From NCBI GenBank assembly GCA_937902395.1, contig CALGTV010000065.1, positions 62,001 to 126,000 of the forward strand: a DNA stretch of 64,000 nucleotides, in the 5' to 3' direction. The stretch is from an uncultured Ruminococcus sp. (GTDB lineage: Bacteria > Bacillota > Clostridia > Oscillospirales > Ruminococcaceae). The notes under the pieces are model-generated. The model was not told where the DNA came from. It worked only from the letters and a program-made list of their open reading frames with translations, and made no database searches. Shown piece by piece: positions 28,802-38,126 of the stretch; position 1 is the first letter of the stretch; every line of letters starts with the position of its first letter. A program made the translations under genes and the position numbers.

Positions 28802-30667
28802 ATGGCTGAGAATTATGGCGTAGAAAATATTCAGCATTTGGAAACACGCGAAGCTATTCGTACTCGTATCCAAATGTATCTCGGCTCTGATGATACCGAT
28901 GGTATTTATCAGGCATTAAAAGAGATTATAAATAACTCTACCGATGAAGCTATCGCAGGTTATGGTAAAGAAATTGATATCAGACTTGACGAAGAGAGCA
29001 ATACTGTTGAAGTAAGAGACTATGGACGCGGTGTTCCTTTCGGTGTTAAGGACGGTAGAAACTTCCTTGTTGCGATTTACACAGAAAGTCATACTGGCGG
29101 TAAGTTCGATAAGAATGCTTATAAGAACAGTTCTGGTCTTAATGGTATTGGTGGTACCGCAGTTTGTATGTCTTCAGTTCATTTTCTTGTAAGAAGTATA
29201 AGAGATGGCAAGATTGCTGAAGCTCATTTCCAAGAGGGTAATCTTCAGGATTATAGGGAAATGACATTGGAAGAGTTTGGTATGGATACTGGTGGTACCG
29301 GAACTTATATTTGTTTTACCCCTGATAAGGAAGTTTTCAAGAATATGACTGAAGGATTCTCTTATGAAAGAATTTGTGATGAAATTAAAAACATCGCATA
29401 TCTTAACAAGGGAATTAAGTTCATTGTTGAAACTACTCAGGGAAAGAAAAAGGAATTCTATTCTGAAAATGGTATTGCTGATTTCATTAAGGATAAGGTA
29501 AAGAATCCTCTTATGAATGCTCCTATCATCGCGTCTGCAAAAGATGAGTTCGATGAATTGGAAATCGCATTTATGTGGACTGGCGACCCAACACAGGAAT
29601 ATGTTTTCGTAAATGGTCTTTATTGTCCATTTGGCGGCTCTCCTGTAACTGGTGCAAAGACAAAGATTACTACAAAGATTAAGGCTTTAAGTGGTAAGTC
29701 TTTCGACCCTGAACTTATCCGTAAGGGTCTTGTGTTTGCGATTAACTGTAAGGTAGCAAATCCTTCTTTCGCAAACCAGACAAAGAGCAAGATTAATAAC
29801 CCTAACCTTCGTACTCTCGCGTCCGAAGCATTTGACAAAGGATTGTCAGAGTTTGCAAATCTTCCTGAGTACGCCGCATTAATTGAGTCTCTTGAAAAGT
29901 TCCAGAAAGCTGAAAAGGCTGCTGACGCAATCAGAGAGAAGATTCTTAACGCCGCGAAAGAAGTAAGTGAAATGAGAACCAAGAAGGGTATGATTCTTAG
30001 TAAAGTAAGTGATGCCAAGGTTCTTGGAGAAAATTCTCGTCTTCTTATCTGTGAGGGTAAATCTGCAAGCGGCTCTGCTAAGAAAGGTAGAGACAAGGAC
30101 TTCCATGGTATCTTTGAAGCTCGTGGTAAAATCATCAATGGATTAAGTTGTTCAGAGGATAAGTTCCTTGATAATGATGAAATCAAGCAGCTTCAGGTTG
30201 CAGTTGGCTTTGACTATGGTAAGCCATTCAATCCGAAGAAGGCAAGATATGGTTATATCGACTTCTTCGTTGACCCTGATGTCGATGGTCTTCATATCTT
30301 CTTACTTGGTCTTGTTGCTATTTGGAAGATTTGTCCAGATTTCGTAAGACAGGGAAGAGTAGGTTGGTATCACGCTCCTCTCTTCATCGTAGAGAATAAG
30401 GGTAAGCAGACATATTTCTACACTGATGAAGATTATAATGAGAGAGGAAGAAAACTTCCCGGTAATGTAAGACGTGTAAAGGGTCTTGGTTTGCTTGAAA
30501 AGAGAGAACTCCGTGAAGCAATTTTCGATTGCCCTGAAGCACACGAAGTCTTCGAATATACTCCTGAAGCTATGGAAGCTCTCGAAGCACTTATGGGTGC
30601 AGACGTTGGACCTAAGAAAGAGTTCATTTTCGAGAATATCGACTTCAGTAAGTACGGTGAAATGTAA
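28802..30667 (+). CDS. gyrB: DNA gyrase/topoisomerase IV subunit B, 621 aa
   Basis: ATPase subunit of a type IIA topoisomerase. GHKL ATP-binding motifs: EIINNSTDEA, DYGRGVPFG, and the lid GLNGIGGTAVC. The TOPRIM domain is complete: ICEGKSASGSA and FFVDPDVDGLHI for metal binding. Length matches the short ParE/GyrB class. ATG 28802 has AAGGAG upstream. Its partner follows with its own promoter. No TAG. Confidence 0.93.
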   Translation: MAENYGVENIQHLETREAIRTRIQMYLGSDDTDGIYQALKEIINNSTDEAIAGYGKEIDIRLDEESNTVEVRDYGRGVPFGVKDGRNFLVAIYTESHTGGKFDKNAYKNSSGLNGIGGTAVCMSSVHFLVRSIRDGKIAEAHFQEGNLQDYREMTLEEFGMDTGGTGTYICFTPDKEVFKNMTEGFSYERICDEIKNIAYLNKGIKFIVETTQGKKKEFYSENGIADFIKDKVKNPLMNAPIIASAKDEFDELEIAFMWTGDPTQEYVFVNGLYCPFGGSPVTGAKTKITTKIKALSGKSFDPELIRKGLVFAINCKVANPSFANQTKSKINNPNLRTLASEAFDKGLSEFANLPEYAALIESLEKFQKAEKAADAIREKILNAAKEVSEMRTKKGMILSKVSDAKVLGENSRLLICEGKSASGSAKKGRDKDFHGIFEARGKIINGLSCSEDKFLDNDEIKQLQVAVGFDYGKPFNPKKARYGYIDFFVDPDVDGLHIFLLGLVAIWKICPDFVRQGRVGWYHAPLFIVENKGKQTYFYTDEDYNERGRKLPGNVRRVKGLGLLEKRELREAIFDCPEAHEVFEYTPEAMEALEALMGADVGPKKEFIFENIDFSKYGEM

Positions 30668-30670
30668 TAT

Positions 30671-30699
30671 TTGACTTTACTGTTAAAATGTGATATAAT
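30671..30699 (+). promoter_or_regulatory. Promoter for gyrA
   Basis: TTGACT, 17 bases, TATAAT with TG extended -10, just after the gyrB stop. Confidence 0.88.
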
Positions 30700-30720
30700 T
30701 TTAATATAAGGAGTGATAAG

Positions 30721-33117
30721 ATGAAAATGAATTTAAAGGACAGAGTTGAACAGAGCTTTGGTACCTATGCCGCAATGGCAATTCAGCATCGTGCTATCTT
30801 TGATGTGCGCGATTGTTTAAAGCCATCACAGCGTATGGGTATGTATTCTCAGGTTCTTGATAAAATTACATATAAACATGCTCATAAGAAAACTCACTTG
30901 AGTATCGTATCTGCCATGAAACATTTCTATGTTCATGGCGATGCGGCAATGGCAGGTGTTCTTTGTCGTATGGGTAGTCCTATCAGCATGAGATATCCTA
31001 TTGAGGATACTATTGGTAATATGGGTACTTATGCTCATTTGGACGACTTTGCCGCTCCCCGTTATACTGAAATGAGATTAAGTAAAATGGGAACAAAGAT
31101 GGTTGAGGGTATTGACAAAGAAAGTATTGATATGTGGTTCGATAACTTCGATAACACAGAGCAATTCCCTGCTGTACTTCCATCTCTTGGATATTACAAT
31201 ATCGTAAATGGTACAACTGGTATCGCAGTAGGTATGGCAAGTAGTATTCCTCAGTTTAATCTTCGTGAGGTTAATGAAGCAATGATTAAGTTGCTTTGGA
31301 ATCCTGACATTGATTTTGATGAAATCTATTGCGCTCCTGACTTTGCTACTGGTGGTACAATTCTTAATGCAGATGAAGTTAAGGAGTCTTTAAGAGTTGG
31401 TAGAGGTAAGTCTGCGATTATCCGCGGCTCAATTGAATATGATGATAAGGAAAATGCACTTCAGGTTACAGAAGTACCTTATGGTGTTGCAACCAATCGT
31501 ATCTTCAATGAGCTGGGTGGACTATTCAATCCTGACCCTAATAGTAAGTCTTTGAAGAAAATTCCTGCAACGGCTTGCGCAGGCATTAAGAGATTTACTG
31601 ACTCTTCTGAGGAAATCGTTGATATTACCGTTTGGCTTGAAAAGGGAGCAATCCCTGCAAACGTTATGCGTAATCTTTACAAGTATACAGCAATTCAGAG
31701 TTACTTCCCAATCAATATGACGATGCTTGATAATGGTACTCGTCCTAAAGTATTCGGTTGGAAGGAAGCACTTCAGGCTCATCTCGACCATGAGATTGTT
31801 GTAAGAACAAAGATGCACGAATATGATATAAGAAAGATTGATGAAAGACTTCCTATTGTTGAAGCTATTTGTCTTGCATTGGCAAATGTCGATGAAGTTG
31901 TAGCTATCATCAGAGGAGCATCTAACACAGCAGATGCAAAGACAAAGTTAATCGCACGTTTCGGTTATACTGATGCTCAGGCAAAAGCTGTTGTTGATAT
32001 CAAGCTTGGTCGTTTGGCTACACTTGAAATCCAGTCTTTTGAAGACGAGAAAGAGCAGTTAAGAAAAGACAGAGAATATCATGTTCTTGCTCTTAATGAC
32101 AAGGATACACTTTACAAGGAAATTGAAAATGACCTGCGTGAAGTAGCAAAAGCATATGGCGATGAAAGAAGAACAAGACTTATGAACCTTGACTATAAGG
32201 GTGAAGGCGACGAAACAGAAGTTATCGAAAAGAAAGAACTTCTTCTTCACTTCACAAATCTCGGTAACATCTATACACAGACTTCTTCCACTCTTACTAC
32301 AACCCATCGCGGTGGTAAGGGTTCAAAGGTAAAAATGCAGGATAATGAGGTCATCACAAAAACCATTGCTGACGACAACTTGGGTTATCTTCTTCTTTTC
32401 TCAAACAAGGGAAAAGTTTATAGGAGCGCCATTGCAGATTTACCTGTAGATGCAAAGATAAATACTGTTCAGATGTTTGAGTTCGAACCAGGCGAAAGAA
32501 TTACTACTATAACTACAATATCTCGCCGCGAGAGCACAGACTTTATCGTATTCGTTACTAAAAATGGTATGGTAAAGAAGACTGCATTTGACGAGTATAA
32601 CTTTAAGAAGGGTAAGTCTCTTAAGGCTATCAATCTTAAGGACGACGACGAAGTTATTGCAGTTCATCCAATAAATAGAGAACCTATCGGAATCTTGACT
32701 TTTAACGGTAATTTTGTTATAATAAATACAGAAAAGATAAATTCTATCGGTAGAGTTGCCGCAGGTGTTTGTGGTATTAAACTCAATGAAGGCGATAGAG
32801 TTATCGATTCTAAGGTCATTAGCGGTAAGTATCTTATGACAGCAACTGCAAATGGACTTGTAAAGAAAGCCGAACTTTCTGAGTTCCCTGAGTGTACTCG
32901 TGGTACAAAGGGCAAGAAGATTTCTGGAGTTCGTAAGGATGACAGAGTAGTTAAATTCTTGACTTTATCTCAGGATTGTGATATAATTGTTATATCAACT
33001 CGCGGCTTAATTAAGATTAAGTCAGACGAGATTAAGGTTGCTTCAAGAGACGCGACCGGTGTCACTGGAATGAAGATTCCTGAAGGAGCAAAAGTTGTGG
33101 ATTTGGCGAGAGCTTAA
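30721..33117 (+). CDS. gyrA: DNA gyrase subunit A, 798 aa
   Basis: DNA-cleaving subunit. Breakage-reunion motif DVRDCLKPSQR and active-site APRYTEMRL with Tyr115. The C-terminal beta-propeller includes HRGGKGSK at residue 529, close to the GyrA-box (QRRGGKG), which allows gyrase to wrap DNA and introduce negative supercoils. Blades follow with TNGMVKKTAFDE, NGLVKKAELSE and TRGLIKIKSDE-type repeats. Two sequences inside this region match the phage promoter. No TAG. Gyrase rather than topo IV is favoured by the box but is not proven. Confidence 0.9.
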   Translation: MKMNLKDRVEQSFGTYAAMAIQHRAIFDVRDCLKPSQRMGMYSQVLDKITYKHAHKKTHLSIVSAMKHFYVHGDAAMAGVLCRMGSPISMRYPIEDTIGNMGTYAHLDDFAAPRYTEMRLSKMGTKMVEGIDKESIDMWFDNFDNTEQFPAVLPSLGYYNIVNGTTGIAVGMASSIPQFNLREVNEAMIKLLWNPDIDFDEIYCAPDFATGGTILNADEVKESLRVGRGKSAIIRGSIEYDDKENALQVTEVPYGVATNRIFNELGGLFNPDPNSKSLKKIPATACAGIKRFTDSSEEIVDITVWLEKGAIPANVMRNLYKYTAIQSYFPINMTMLDNGTRPKVFGWKEALQAHLDHEIVVRTKMHEYDIRKIDERLPIVEAICLALANVDEVVAIIRGASNTADAKTKLIARFGYTDAQAKAVVDIKLGRLATLEIQSFEDEKEQLRKDREYHVLALNDKDTLYKEIENDLREVAKAYGDERRTRLMNLDYKGEGDETEVIEKKELLLHFTNLGNIYTQTSSTLTTTHRGGKGSKVKMQDNEVITKTIADDNLGYLLLFSNKGKVYRSAIADLPVDAKINTVQMFEFEPGERITTITTISRRESTDFIVFVTKNGMVKKTAFDEYNFKKGKSLKAINLKDDDEVIAVHPINREPIGILTFNGNFVIINTEKINSIGRVAAGVCGIKLNEGDRVIDSKVISGKYLMTATANGLVKKAELSEFPECTRGTKGKKISGVRKDDRVVKFLTLSQDCDIIVISTRGLIKIKSDEIKVASRDATGVTGMKIPEGAKVVDLARA
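32695..32723 (+). promoter_or_regulatory. Promoter-like sequence inside gyrA (1)
   Basis: TTGACT, 17 bases, TATAAT with TG-like extension in a propeller blade. It may be a true internal promoter or chance in coding DNA. Confidence 0.45.
32959..32987 (+). promoter_or_regulatory. Promoter-like sequence inside gyrA (2)
   Basis: TTGACT, 17 bases, TATAAT preceded by TGTGA and followed by TGTTATA, a near-perfect match to the phage promoter. It lies 192 bases before the next gene. Confidence 0.5.
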
Positions 33118-33120
33118 TCC

Positions 33121-33149
33121 TTGACTTTCCTTCAAAAATGTGATATACT
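33121..33149 (+). promoter_or_regulatory. Promoter for the 143-aa gene
   Basis: TTGACT, 17 bases, TATACT with TG extended -10, 30 bases before ATG 33179. Confidence 0.85.
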
Positions 33150-33178
33150 TTATATAGAAAGTTAAGGAGGAGATACCA

Positions 33179-33610
33179 ATGACTCTTGAAGAAAAAAGAG
33201 CTATTATTTCTCAGAATAAAGACCCGACTGTTGCGGCAATAACATCTGTTATTGATACTCATTATAATCTTCTTGCCCCAGTTACTACTGATAAGCAGGA
33301 ACTTATTGAGGATTCTTTCAAAGACAAGAGGTCTCTTAACTTTGCAAGAGGTCTTAAAACCGATGTTCAAAAGTATGAAGAAGTTCTTATGAAAGTTAAA
33401 AAGAACGAAGAGCTATCCGCTAAGGATATTGCGTATATCGGTATCTGTTATGACTTTTGTGCAAAGAGAGCTGAACAGCAGTTGGTATCTATTGCAAAAG
33501 CTAAAGAGCTTTGTATTGATATGGCTGAGAAGTTAAGTTCTAATGTAAACGAATCTGCCGCGGCAGAGAATATGCGTAAATTGATTCAGAAGTATGATTT
33601 AAAAACTTGA
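33179..33610 (+). CDS. Unknown helical protein, 143 aa
   Basis: Predominantly helical protein (MTLEEKRAIISQNKDPTVAA...), with a lysine-rich middle (LMKVKKNEELSAKDIAY) and a C-terminal helix. ATG 33179 follows AAGGAGGAG. It is a single gene with its own promoter between gyrA and the HTH/SSB pair; the TGA stop lies inside the next -35 box. No TAG and no recognised family. Confidence 0.6.
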   Translation: MTLEEKRAIISQNKDPTVAAITSVIDTHYNLLAPVTTDKQELIEDSFKDKRSLNFARGLKTDVQKYEEVLMKVKKNEELSAKDIAYIGICYDFCAKRAEQQLVSIAKAKELCIDMAEKLSSNVNESAAAENMRKLIQKYDLKT

Positions 33611-33635
33611 CTTTCAATCAATTATATGATATACT
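33607..33635 (+). promoter_or_regulatory. Promoter for winged-helix and ssb genes
   Basis: TTGACT (overlapping the preceding TGA), 17 bases, TATACT with TG extended -10, then AATTATAGT. A stem-loop starts about four bases after the predicted start. Confidence 0.85.
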
Positions 33636-33645
33636 AATTATAGTA

Positions 33646-33673
33646 AAAAAATAGCGAGCCTAAGCTATTTTTT
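33646..33673 (+). terminator. Leader hairpin just after the promoter
   Basis: Perfect 10-bp stem AAAAAATAGC/GCTATTTTTT with an 8-base loop, right at the 5' end of the transcript. It looks like an attenuator, or a 5' cap-like hairpin that protects the mRNA. Confidence 0.6.
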
Positions 33674-33709
33674 ATATAAATCAAATTTACTTTAAGGAGT
33701 GATGTTAAA

Positions 33710-34003
33710 ATGGCAACTAAGAAGACTGGTGTAATGACAGCAAATTCAAGAAAGGTGTTCGATTACCTCAAGGGAAATGGCGTAGGCGTTAAGTTTACTC
33801 ATAAGGAAGTAGCAGACGCACTCGGTTTTGAGACAACTGCAGCAGTTGTTGGTTCTGTTACAGGTCTCGTAAACAAGGGTTATGCCGTTCGCGAGAAGGA
33901 AGTTCGCACTGTTGACGGTAAGGATAAGGAAGTTTCTGTATTCTACCTCACTCAGGAGGGCGCAGACTTCGACCCTGATGCTGTTACAGCAGACGCTGAG
34001 TAA
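33710..34003 (+). CDS. Winged helix-turn-helix protein, 97 aa
   Basis: Small winged-helix DNA-binding protein: MTANSRKVFDYLKGNGVGVKFTHKEVADALGFETTAAVVG covers the three helices (HTH about residues 28-48), and KEVRTVDGKDKEVSVFYLT the beta wing. The tail is acidic. ATG 33710 follows AAGGAG. It is the first gene of the unit with ssb and could regulate or coat DNA. No TAG. Confidence 0.75.
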   Translation: MATKKTGVMTANSRKVFDYLKGNGVGVKFTHKEVADALGFETTAAVVGSVTGLVNKGYAVREKEVRTVDGKDKEVSVFYLTQEGADFDPDAVTADAE

Positions 34004-34021
34004 TTTAACGTCGGCGTAAAA

Positions 34022-34053
34022 GAAATTGGCGGAACATTGGTTCCGCCGATTTC
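34022..34053 (+). other. Stable hairpin between HTH and ssb genes
   Basis: 14-bp stem with one wobble (34022-34035 with 34040-34053, GGCGGAAC/GTTCCGCC core) and a 4-base loop, without a T run. A processing or mRNA-stability element is more likely than a terminator. Confidence 0.6.
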
Positions 34054-34098
34054 CTAATTCACTTTGTTAAAAATGTTATTTATTGGAGGAATTTATTT

Positions 34099-35028
34099 AT
34101 GTTGAATATTAAAGAAGCGCAGAGTACTAATGTTGTTGAGATTTCTGGAATTCTTAGCCAGCTCGAGGTTGAGCAGAAGAAGACTGCCGATGGCAGAAAC
34201 TATGCATCAGCTAAGGCTACAATTAAGGTGGACCAGGAAATCGGCGGAAAGATGGTTGAGAACGAGATTCCTGTTAAGCTCTTCTCTATGGAGCTCAAGT
34301 CTGACGGCAAGGTAAGCAAGATTTATACAGGTATTCTTGAGATGAGAGATAAGTTTACTTCTCTTGCGGCTCTTCCTGATGACGAGAAGGATAAGGCTTC
34401 TAAGGTTGTTATTACTTCTGGTCAGCTTAAGGAGAACATCTGGGTTGACCCCAACAGCGGTCAGGTAAGAACAGGTTTTGAAATCGACTCTAACTTCATG
34501 AGCGCTCCTCGTCAGGGCGCTGAGTTTGAGCCAAGCGCAAGATTCGAACTTTCTGGTGTTATCATGGATACCACAAGAGAGACAGATGCAAACCAGGAAG
34601 AGACTGGTAGACTTAAGGTTAAGGTTGCTGTTGTTGGCTGGACAGGTAAGGACGGCGTAACAAGAGTTGACGTAATCGACCTTATTGCCGCATCTGATAG
34701 CGCAGTAAACTTTATCGAGAGCAACTGGGAGAAGGGCGATACTGTTAACATTAACGGTGCAATTAGCTTCAACCAGTCAACTAAGGTATGGTATGAAGAG
34801 CAGGGCTTCGGTGAGCCTATTAAGAGAACTAAGACTCAGACTCGTAAGGAGCTTATCATTCTTGGTGGTTCTCCAAGCGGTCTTGAGGAAGAGTATTCTT
34901 ACGATGCTAATGACATCAAGGCTGGTCTTGCAGCTCGTGCCGCAAGAGTTGAGGAGCAGAAGGAAAAGGGTAACAAGCCTAAGACTCAGAAGAGAGCTTC
35001 CTTTGACGATGTAAACCCTGGTTTCTAA
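34099..35028 (+). CDS. ssb: Single-stranded DNA-binding protein (OB fold), 309 aa
   Basis: Replication-associated OB-fold protein: strands VVEISGILSQLEVEQKK, SAKATIKVDQ, LKVKVAVVGWTG and VNINGAISF fit an OB-fold core, and the C-terminus is FDDVNPGF, an acidic tail ending in Phe like SSB tails that recruit partners. It sits with Sak4, helicase and primase genes. The fold is inferred from strand pattern, tail and context. Abundant CTT/GAG codons and a strong GGAGG site fit high expression. No TAG. Confidence 0.7.
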   Translation: MLNIKEAQSTNVVEISGILSQLEVEQKKTADGRNYASAKATIKVDQEIGGKMVENEIPVKLFSMELKSDGKVSKIYTGILEMRDKFTSLAALPDDEKDKASKVVITSGQLKENIWVDPNSGQVRTGFEIDSNFMSAPRQGAEFEPSARFELSGVIMDTTRETDANQEETGRLKVKVAVVGWTGKDGVTRVDVIDLIAASDSAVNFIESNWEKGDTVNINGAISFNQSTKVWYEEQGFGEPIKRTKTQTRKELIILGGSPSGLEEEYSYDANDIKAGLAARAARVEEQKEKGNKPKTQKRASFDDVNPGF

Positions 35029-35067
35029 TAACCAGGGCAACCATCAATATAAAGGAGGGATTGAATA

Positions 35068-36030
35068 ATGGCAATTGATTTATTGGCACTTGAACCTCAG
35101 ACAATAAGCAGAAACCTTAAAGGTAAGTACGCAATGTTCTATGGCTTGCCTGGTGTTGGTAAGACAAGTCTTGCGGCATAGTTCCCAAAGGTTCTTATTG
35201 CAGGATTTGAGATGGGTACTAATGCTCTTAATAACGTATATGTTCAGCCTATTAAAGGTTGGAATGACTGGAAACAGGTTGTTGGACAGCTTGTACGTAA
35301 GAAAGAGTTGCAGGAAAAGTTTGAGAGTATCGCAATTGACACGGCTGATTCCGCATGGGATTTGTGCGTAAAATATATTTGCGGTCAGGAAGGAGTTGAA
35401 AAGCTTGGCGATATTCCTTGGGGTCAGGGTTATGACATGGCTAAGAAGGAATACCAGTCAACATTCAGAGATTTAACCTTTGCAGGTTACGGTCTGATTT
35501 TCATTTCACACTCAACTGAGAAAACTCTTAAGGACGAGAAAGGAGAAGAATATCAGCAGATTGCCCCTGCTTTACCACAGAGACCTTACGATATTGTAAA
35601 CAAGATGGTTGACGTTATTGGTTACATTCGTGAGATTAAGGATGAAGCGTCCGGCGAAAGAAAGAGATTTATTTTCTTCAGAGGCGACGACAGATTCTTC
35701 GCAAAGTCTCGTTTCAAGTATATTGTTCCTCGTGTTGAATTCAGCTACGACAATATCGTAAATGCAATTTTCGACGCTATCGATGAGGAAGTTAAGCATT
35801 CAGGCGGCGAAGCTTCAGACGAAATCAATCCTTATGTTGTAAAGACATTTGATGATTTGATGAATGAAGCTAAGGAGCTGTGGGGTGCAGTAGTTCAGAA
35901 CGAAAAGGCTAAAGAAGCATCTGATATCCTCGAAGAGGAATTTGGAAAACCCACAAGATTTTCTGAAATTTTACCAGAGCAGATTGAAGGTCTTAAGAAT
36001 GTTCTGATTAAAATTAAAGAAATACTTTAA
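35068..36030 (+). CDS. Sak4-like RecA-type recombinase/ATPase, 320 aa
   Basis: RecA-family annealing ATPase of the Sak4 group that works with phage SSB in recombination. Walker A GLPGVGKTSLAA-(Gln)-FP at residues 26-38, where Gln38 is the single TAG (35179-35181); Sak4 proteins have Gln at this point (LAAQFP). Walker B-like ESIAIDTADSAWDLC and FAGYGLIFISHS with the terminal serine follow. It starts at ATG 35068 after AAAGGAGGG and is terminated by a strong hairpin. Confidence 0.88.
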
Positions 36031-36036
36031 TTCAAG

Positions 36037-36065
36037 TGGGGAAGATTTATCTTCCCCATTTTTTT
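36037..36065 (+). terminator. Terminator after the Sak4-like gene
   Basis: Perfect 10-bp stem TGGGGAAGAT/ATCTTCCCCA with 2-base loop and seven T. Confidence 0.92.
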
Positions 36066-36084
36066 ATAAGCGAGGTTGAGAAAA

Positions 36085-37308
36085 TTGAACGAAAGTATTA
36101 AAATTTTGGACACAAATGTTCTCTTAGACTATCCACAGATTGTTACAAATCCAAAGGAGTATTGGGTTATTCCTATGGCAGTCCTTATGGAGATTGACGG
36201 TCTGAAGTATCACAAGAGCCCCGAAGTAGCATAGAAAGCTCGCAAGGCGGCAGTTTATATTGCCAAGAATATGGCTAACATCGAATGGGATTTAACACAG
36301 GATTATTCCAGAGATGTGGACTCTGTACTGTTGGATATTACTCGTAAGAGAAATGCTACACTTGTTACAAATGATGTTGCTCTTAAGGTAAGAGCGGAAG
36401 TCGCAGGAATTGATGTTGAAGGTTATAGCTGGAAAGATGATTATTGTGGCATCGTTTACTTGAATGTTGATGATTTGTCTTTCGACGAATACAATGAAAT
36501 TCTCGGTAGACTTATGCAGGACGGTTTCTATGAAACTGATGATTACAATTTCAGTATCAATGAATATCTTATCGTTCCGCCGCCACATGAAGATGCTTCA
36601 CTCGGTGATACCAGCGTCTTCAAATATGATGGCGCTCGTTTCCACTTAATCAGAGGTAAGGCAATCAGAAATGAATGGCTTGGAGAAATCTTCCCAAGAA
36701 ATCCTGAGCAGGTTTGTCTCGTAGATGCTTTACTTAGCGATGTTCCTATCATTTATGCAGGTGGACATTTTGGAACAGGTAAAACTTTCCTTACTCACAA
36801 CTATGCAATCGGACAGCTTGAGAAGGAAAAGATTAAGAAAATCATCTACGTTCCTAACAACTCTTACACTCAGAACACTATGGAGCTTGGCGCATTGCCT
36901 GGCGACTTAATGGAAAAAATTCTTCCTTCAATTGGACCTCTTGTTGATTTGGTTGGTATTGACCAGATAAATAGATGGATTTCAGAAGATAAGTTGGAGA
37001 TTGTTCCTGTCGCTTACATCAGAGGACGTAACTTTGATGACGCCATTGTTCTCGTAAGTGAAGCTGAAAACCTTACAGAAGAGCATATTAAACTGTTACT
37101 TGCTCGTTGCGGCAAGAATACAAAAATCTTCTTTGATGGAGATATTCATCAGGCAGATAGTGCAATTTTTAAGGATAGAAACGGTTTGAAGCTGTTGCTT
37201 AAACTTCACGAAAGTACCGAGTTTGCTCCACTGTTTTCTACTGTTCAGCTTATTACAATCGAAAGAAGTATTGTAGCTGGTGCTGCCGACTTTCTTGATA
37301 ATATCTAA
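36085..37308 (+). CDS. phoH: PIN-PhoH family ATPase, 407 aa
   Basis: N-terminal PIN nuclease-like domain (SIKILDTNVLLDYPQI, VLMEIDGLKYH, TLVTNDVALKVRA) with acidic active-site residues, then a PhoH NTPase domain with Walker A AGGHFGTGKTFL and Walker B-like DDAIVLVSEAENLTEEHIKLLL. This PhoH2-type fusion occurs in bacteria and phages and is thought to process RNA. The start is TTG 36085; another in-frame TTG at 36076 has poorer spacing. One TAG at 36232-36234 gives Gln50 in PEVA-Q-KARKAA. Confidence 0.9.
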
Positions 37309-37312
37309 GGAT

Positions 37313-37340
37313 GGCGGCTTCATGCCGCCGTTCTCATTTT
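37313..37340 (+). terminator. Weak terminator after phoH
   Basis: 6-bp GC stem GGCGGC/GCCGCC with 5-base loop followed by TTCTCATTTT, next to the promoter at 37346. Confidence 0.6.
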
Positions 37341-37345
37341 AATTC

Positions 37346-37374
37346 TTGACTTCTGAATTAAAATGTGATATAAT
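37346..37374 (+). promoter_or_regulatory. Promoter for the helicase-primase-recJ operon
   Basis: TTGACT, 17 bases, TATAAT with TG extended -10, then TATTATAGA. First gene starts at 37407. Confidence 0.92.
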
Positions 37375-37406
37375 TATTATAGAGATTAAGAAAAGGGTGA
37401 TAGCCA

Positions 37407-38126
37407 ATGGGAAAGAAAATTGATGAAGCTGTAATTGAGCAGATTCCTGTTTTATATGAGGAAGTAAAAAGTAAGGCAGAAGTTGCCAGACGACTCGGTA
37501 TCAGTGCGGCTTCGGTTAATAAATATCTTGCAATTTATAATGGTGCGCCAGTTGAAGTCGTAGCCAAGAAAAGGGTTAAAGTCGATGAAGAAATGATTGC
37601 AAAGATAAATGAACTCTATAAAAGTTGTAAGAATATGGCGCAGGTCGCAAAAGAACTTGGCATATCTCCGACAACAGTTAAGAATCATCTTAATGAGGAA
37701 AATCTTAAACTTAAGGAAAGAGTAAATGATGACCGTGATGCTCTGTGGTTTTATATTCATCGTTTATTCGGTCCCGATACTGACGGAAAGCCAGTAAGTG
37801 ATTGGAATGTAACTCAGATGATGAAGTTCAATCGAATGGGAATGAATTATAAGTCTCAGCTTTTGACACTGAAATATTTCTATGAGATTGAGAAGAATCC
37901 TGTTCAGGAGAAATATAAGACAATTGGTATTATCCCTTATATTTATGACAAGGCGGCATTGTATTATAAAACACAAGAAAGGAAAAGAATCGAGGTTGAG
38001 GAAGCTATCGAGAAACAGCTTGAACAAGACAGAATTGAAATTAAGTATAATCCCAGTGATTATATTGGTACAAAAAAGAAAAAGAAAATGATTGACCTTG
38101 ACCAGATTGTGGGTGATGCTGAATGA
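37407..38126 (+). CDS. Double HTH protein, possible replication initiator or helicase loader, 239 aa
   Basis: Two similar helix-turn-helix repeats at about residues 22-42 (KAEVARRLGISAASVNKYL) and 74-92 (MAQVAKELGISPTTVKNHL), then a helical domain with RDALWFYIHRLFG and a basic C-terminus with a KKKKK run. It overlaps the DnaB-like helicase gene by 4 bases (TGATG-like), so a role in helicase recruitment at the origin is plausible. This is inference; it could also be a regulator. No TAG. Confidence 0.55.
   Translation: MGKKIDEAVIEQIPVLYEEVKSKAEVARRLGISAASVNKYLAIYNGAPVEVVAKKRVKVDEEMIAKINELYKSCKNMAQVAKELGISPTTVKNHLNEENLKLKERVNDDRDALWFYIHRLFGPDTDGKPVSDWNVTQMMKFNRMGMNYKSQLLTLKYFYEIEKNPVQEKYKTIGIIPYIYDKAALYYKTQERKRIEVEEAIEKQLEQDRIEIKYNPSDYIGTKKKKKMIDLDQIVGDAE

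Noticed and set aside
29620..30186. Minus-strand open frame of 188 codons inside gyrB
   Set aside because: Antisense to TOPRIM motifs of gyrB; no start signals.
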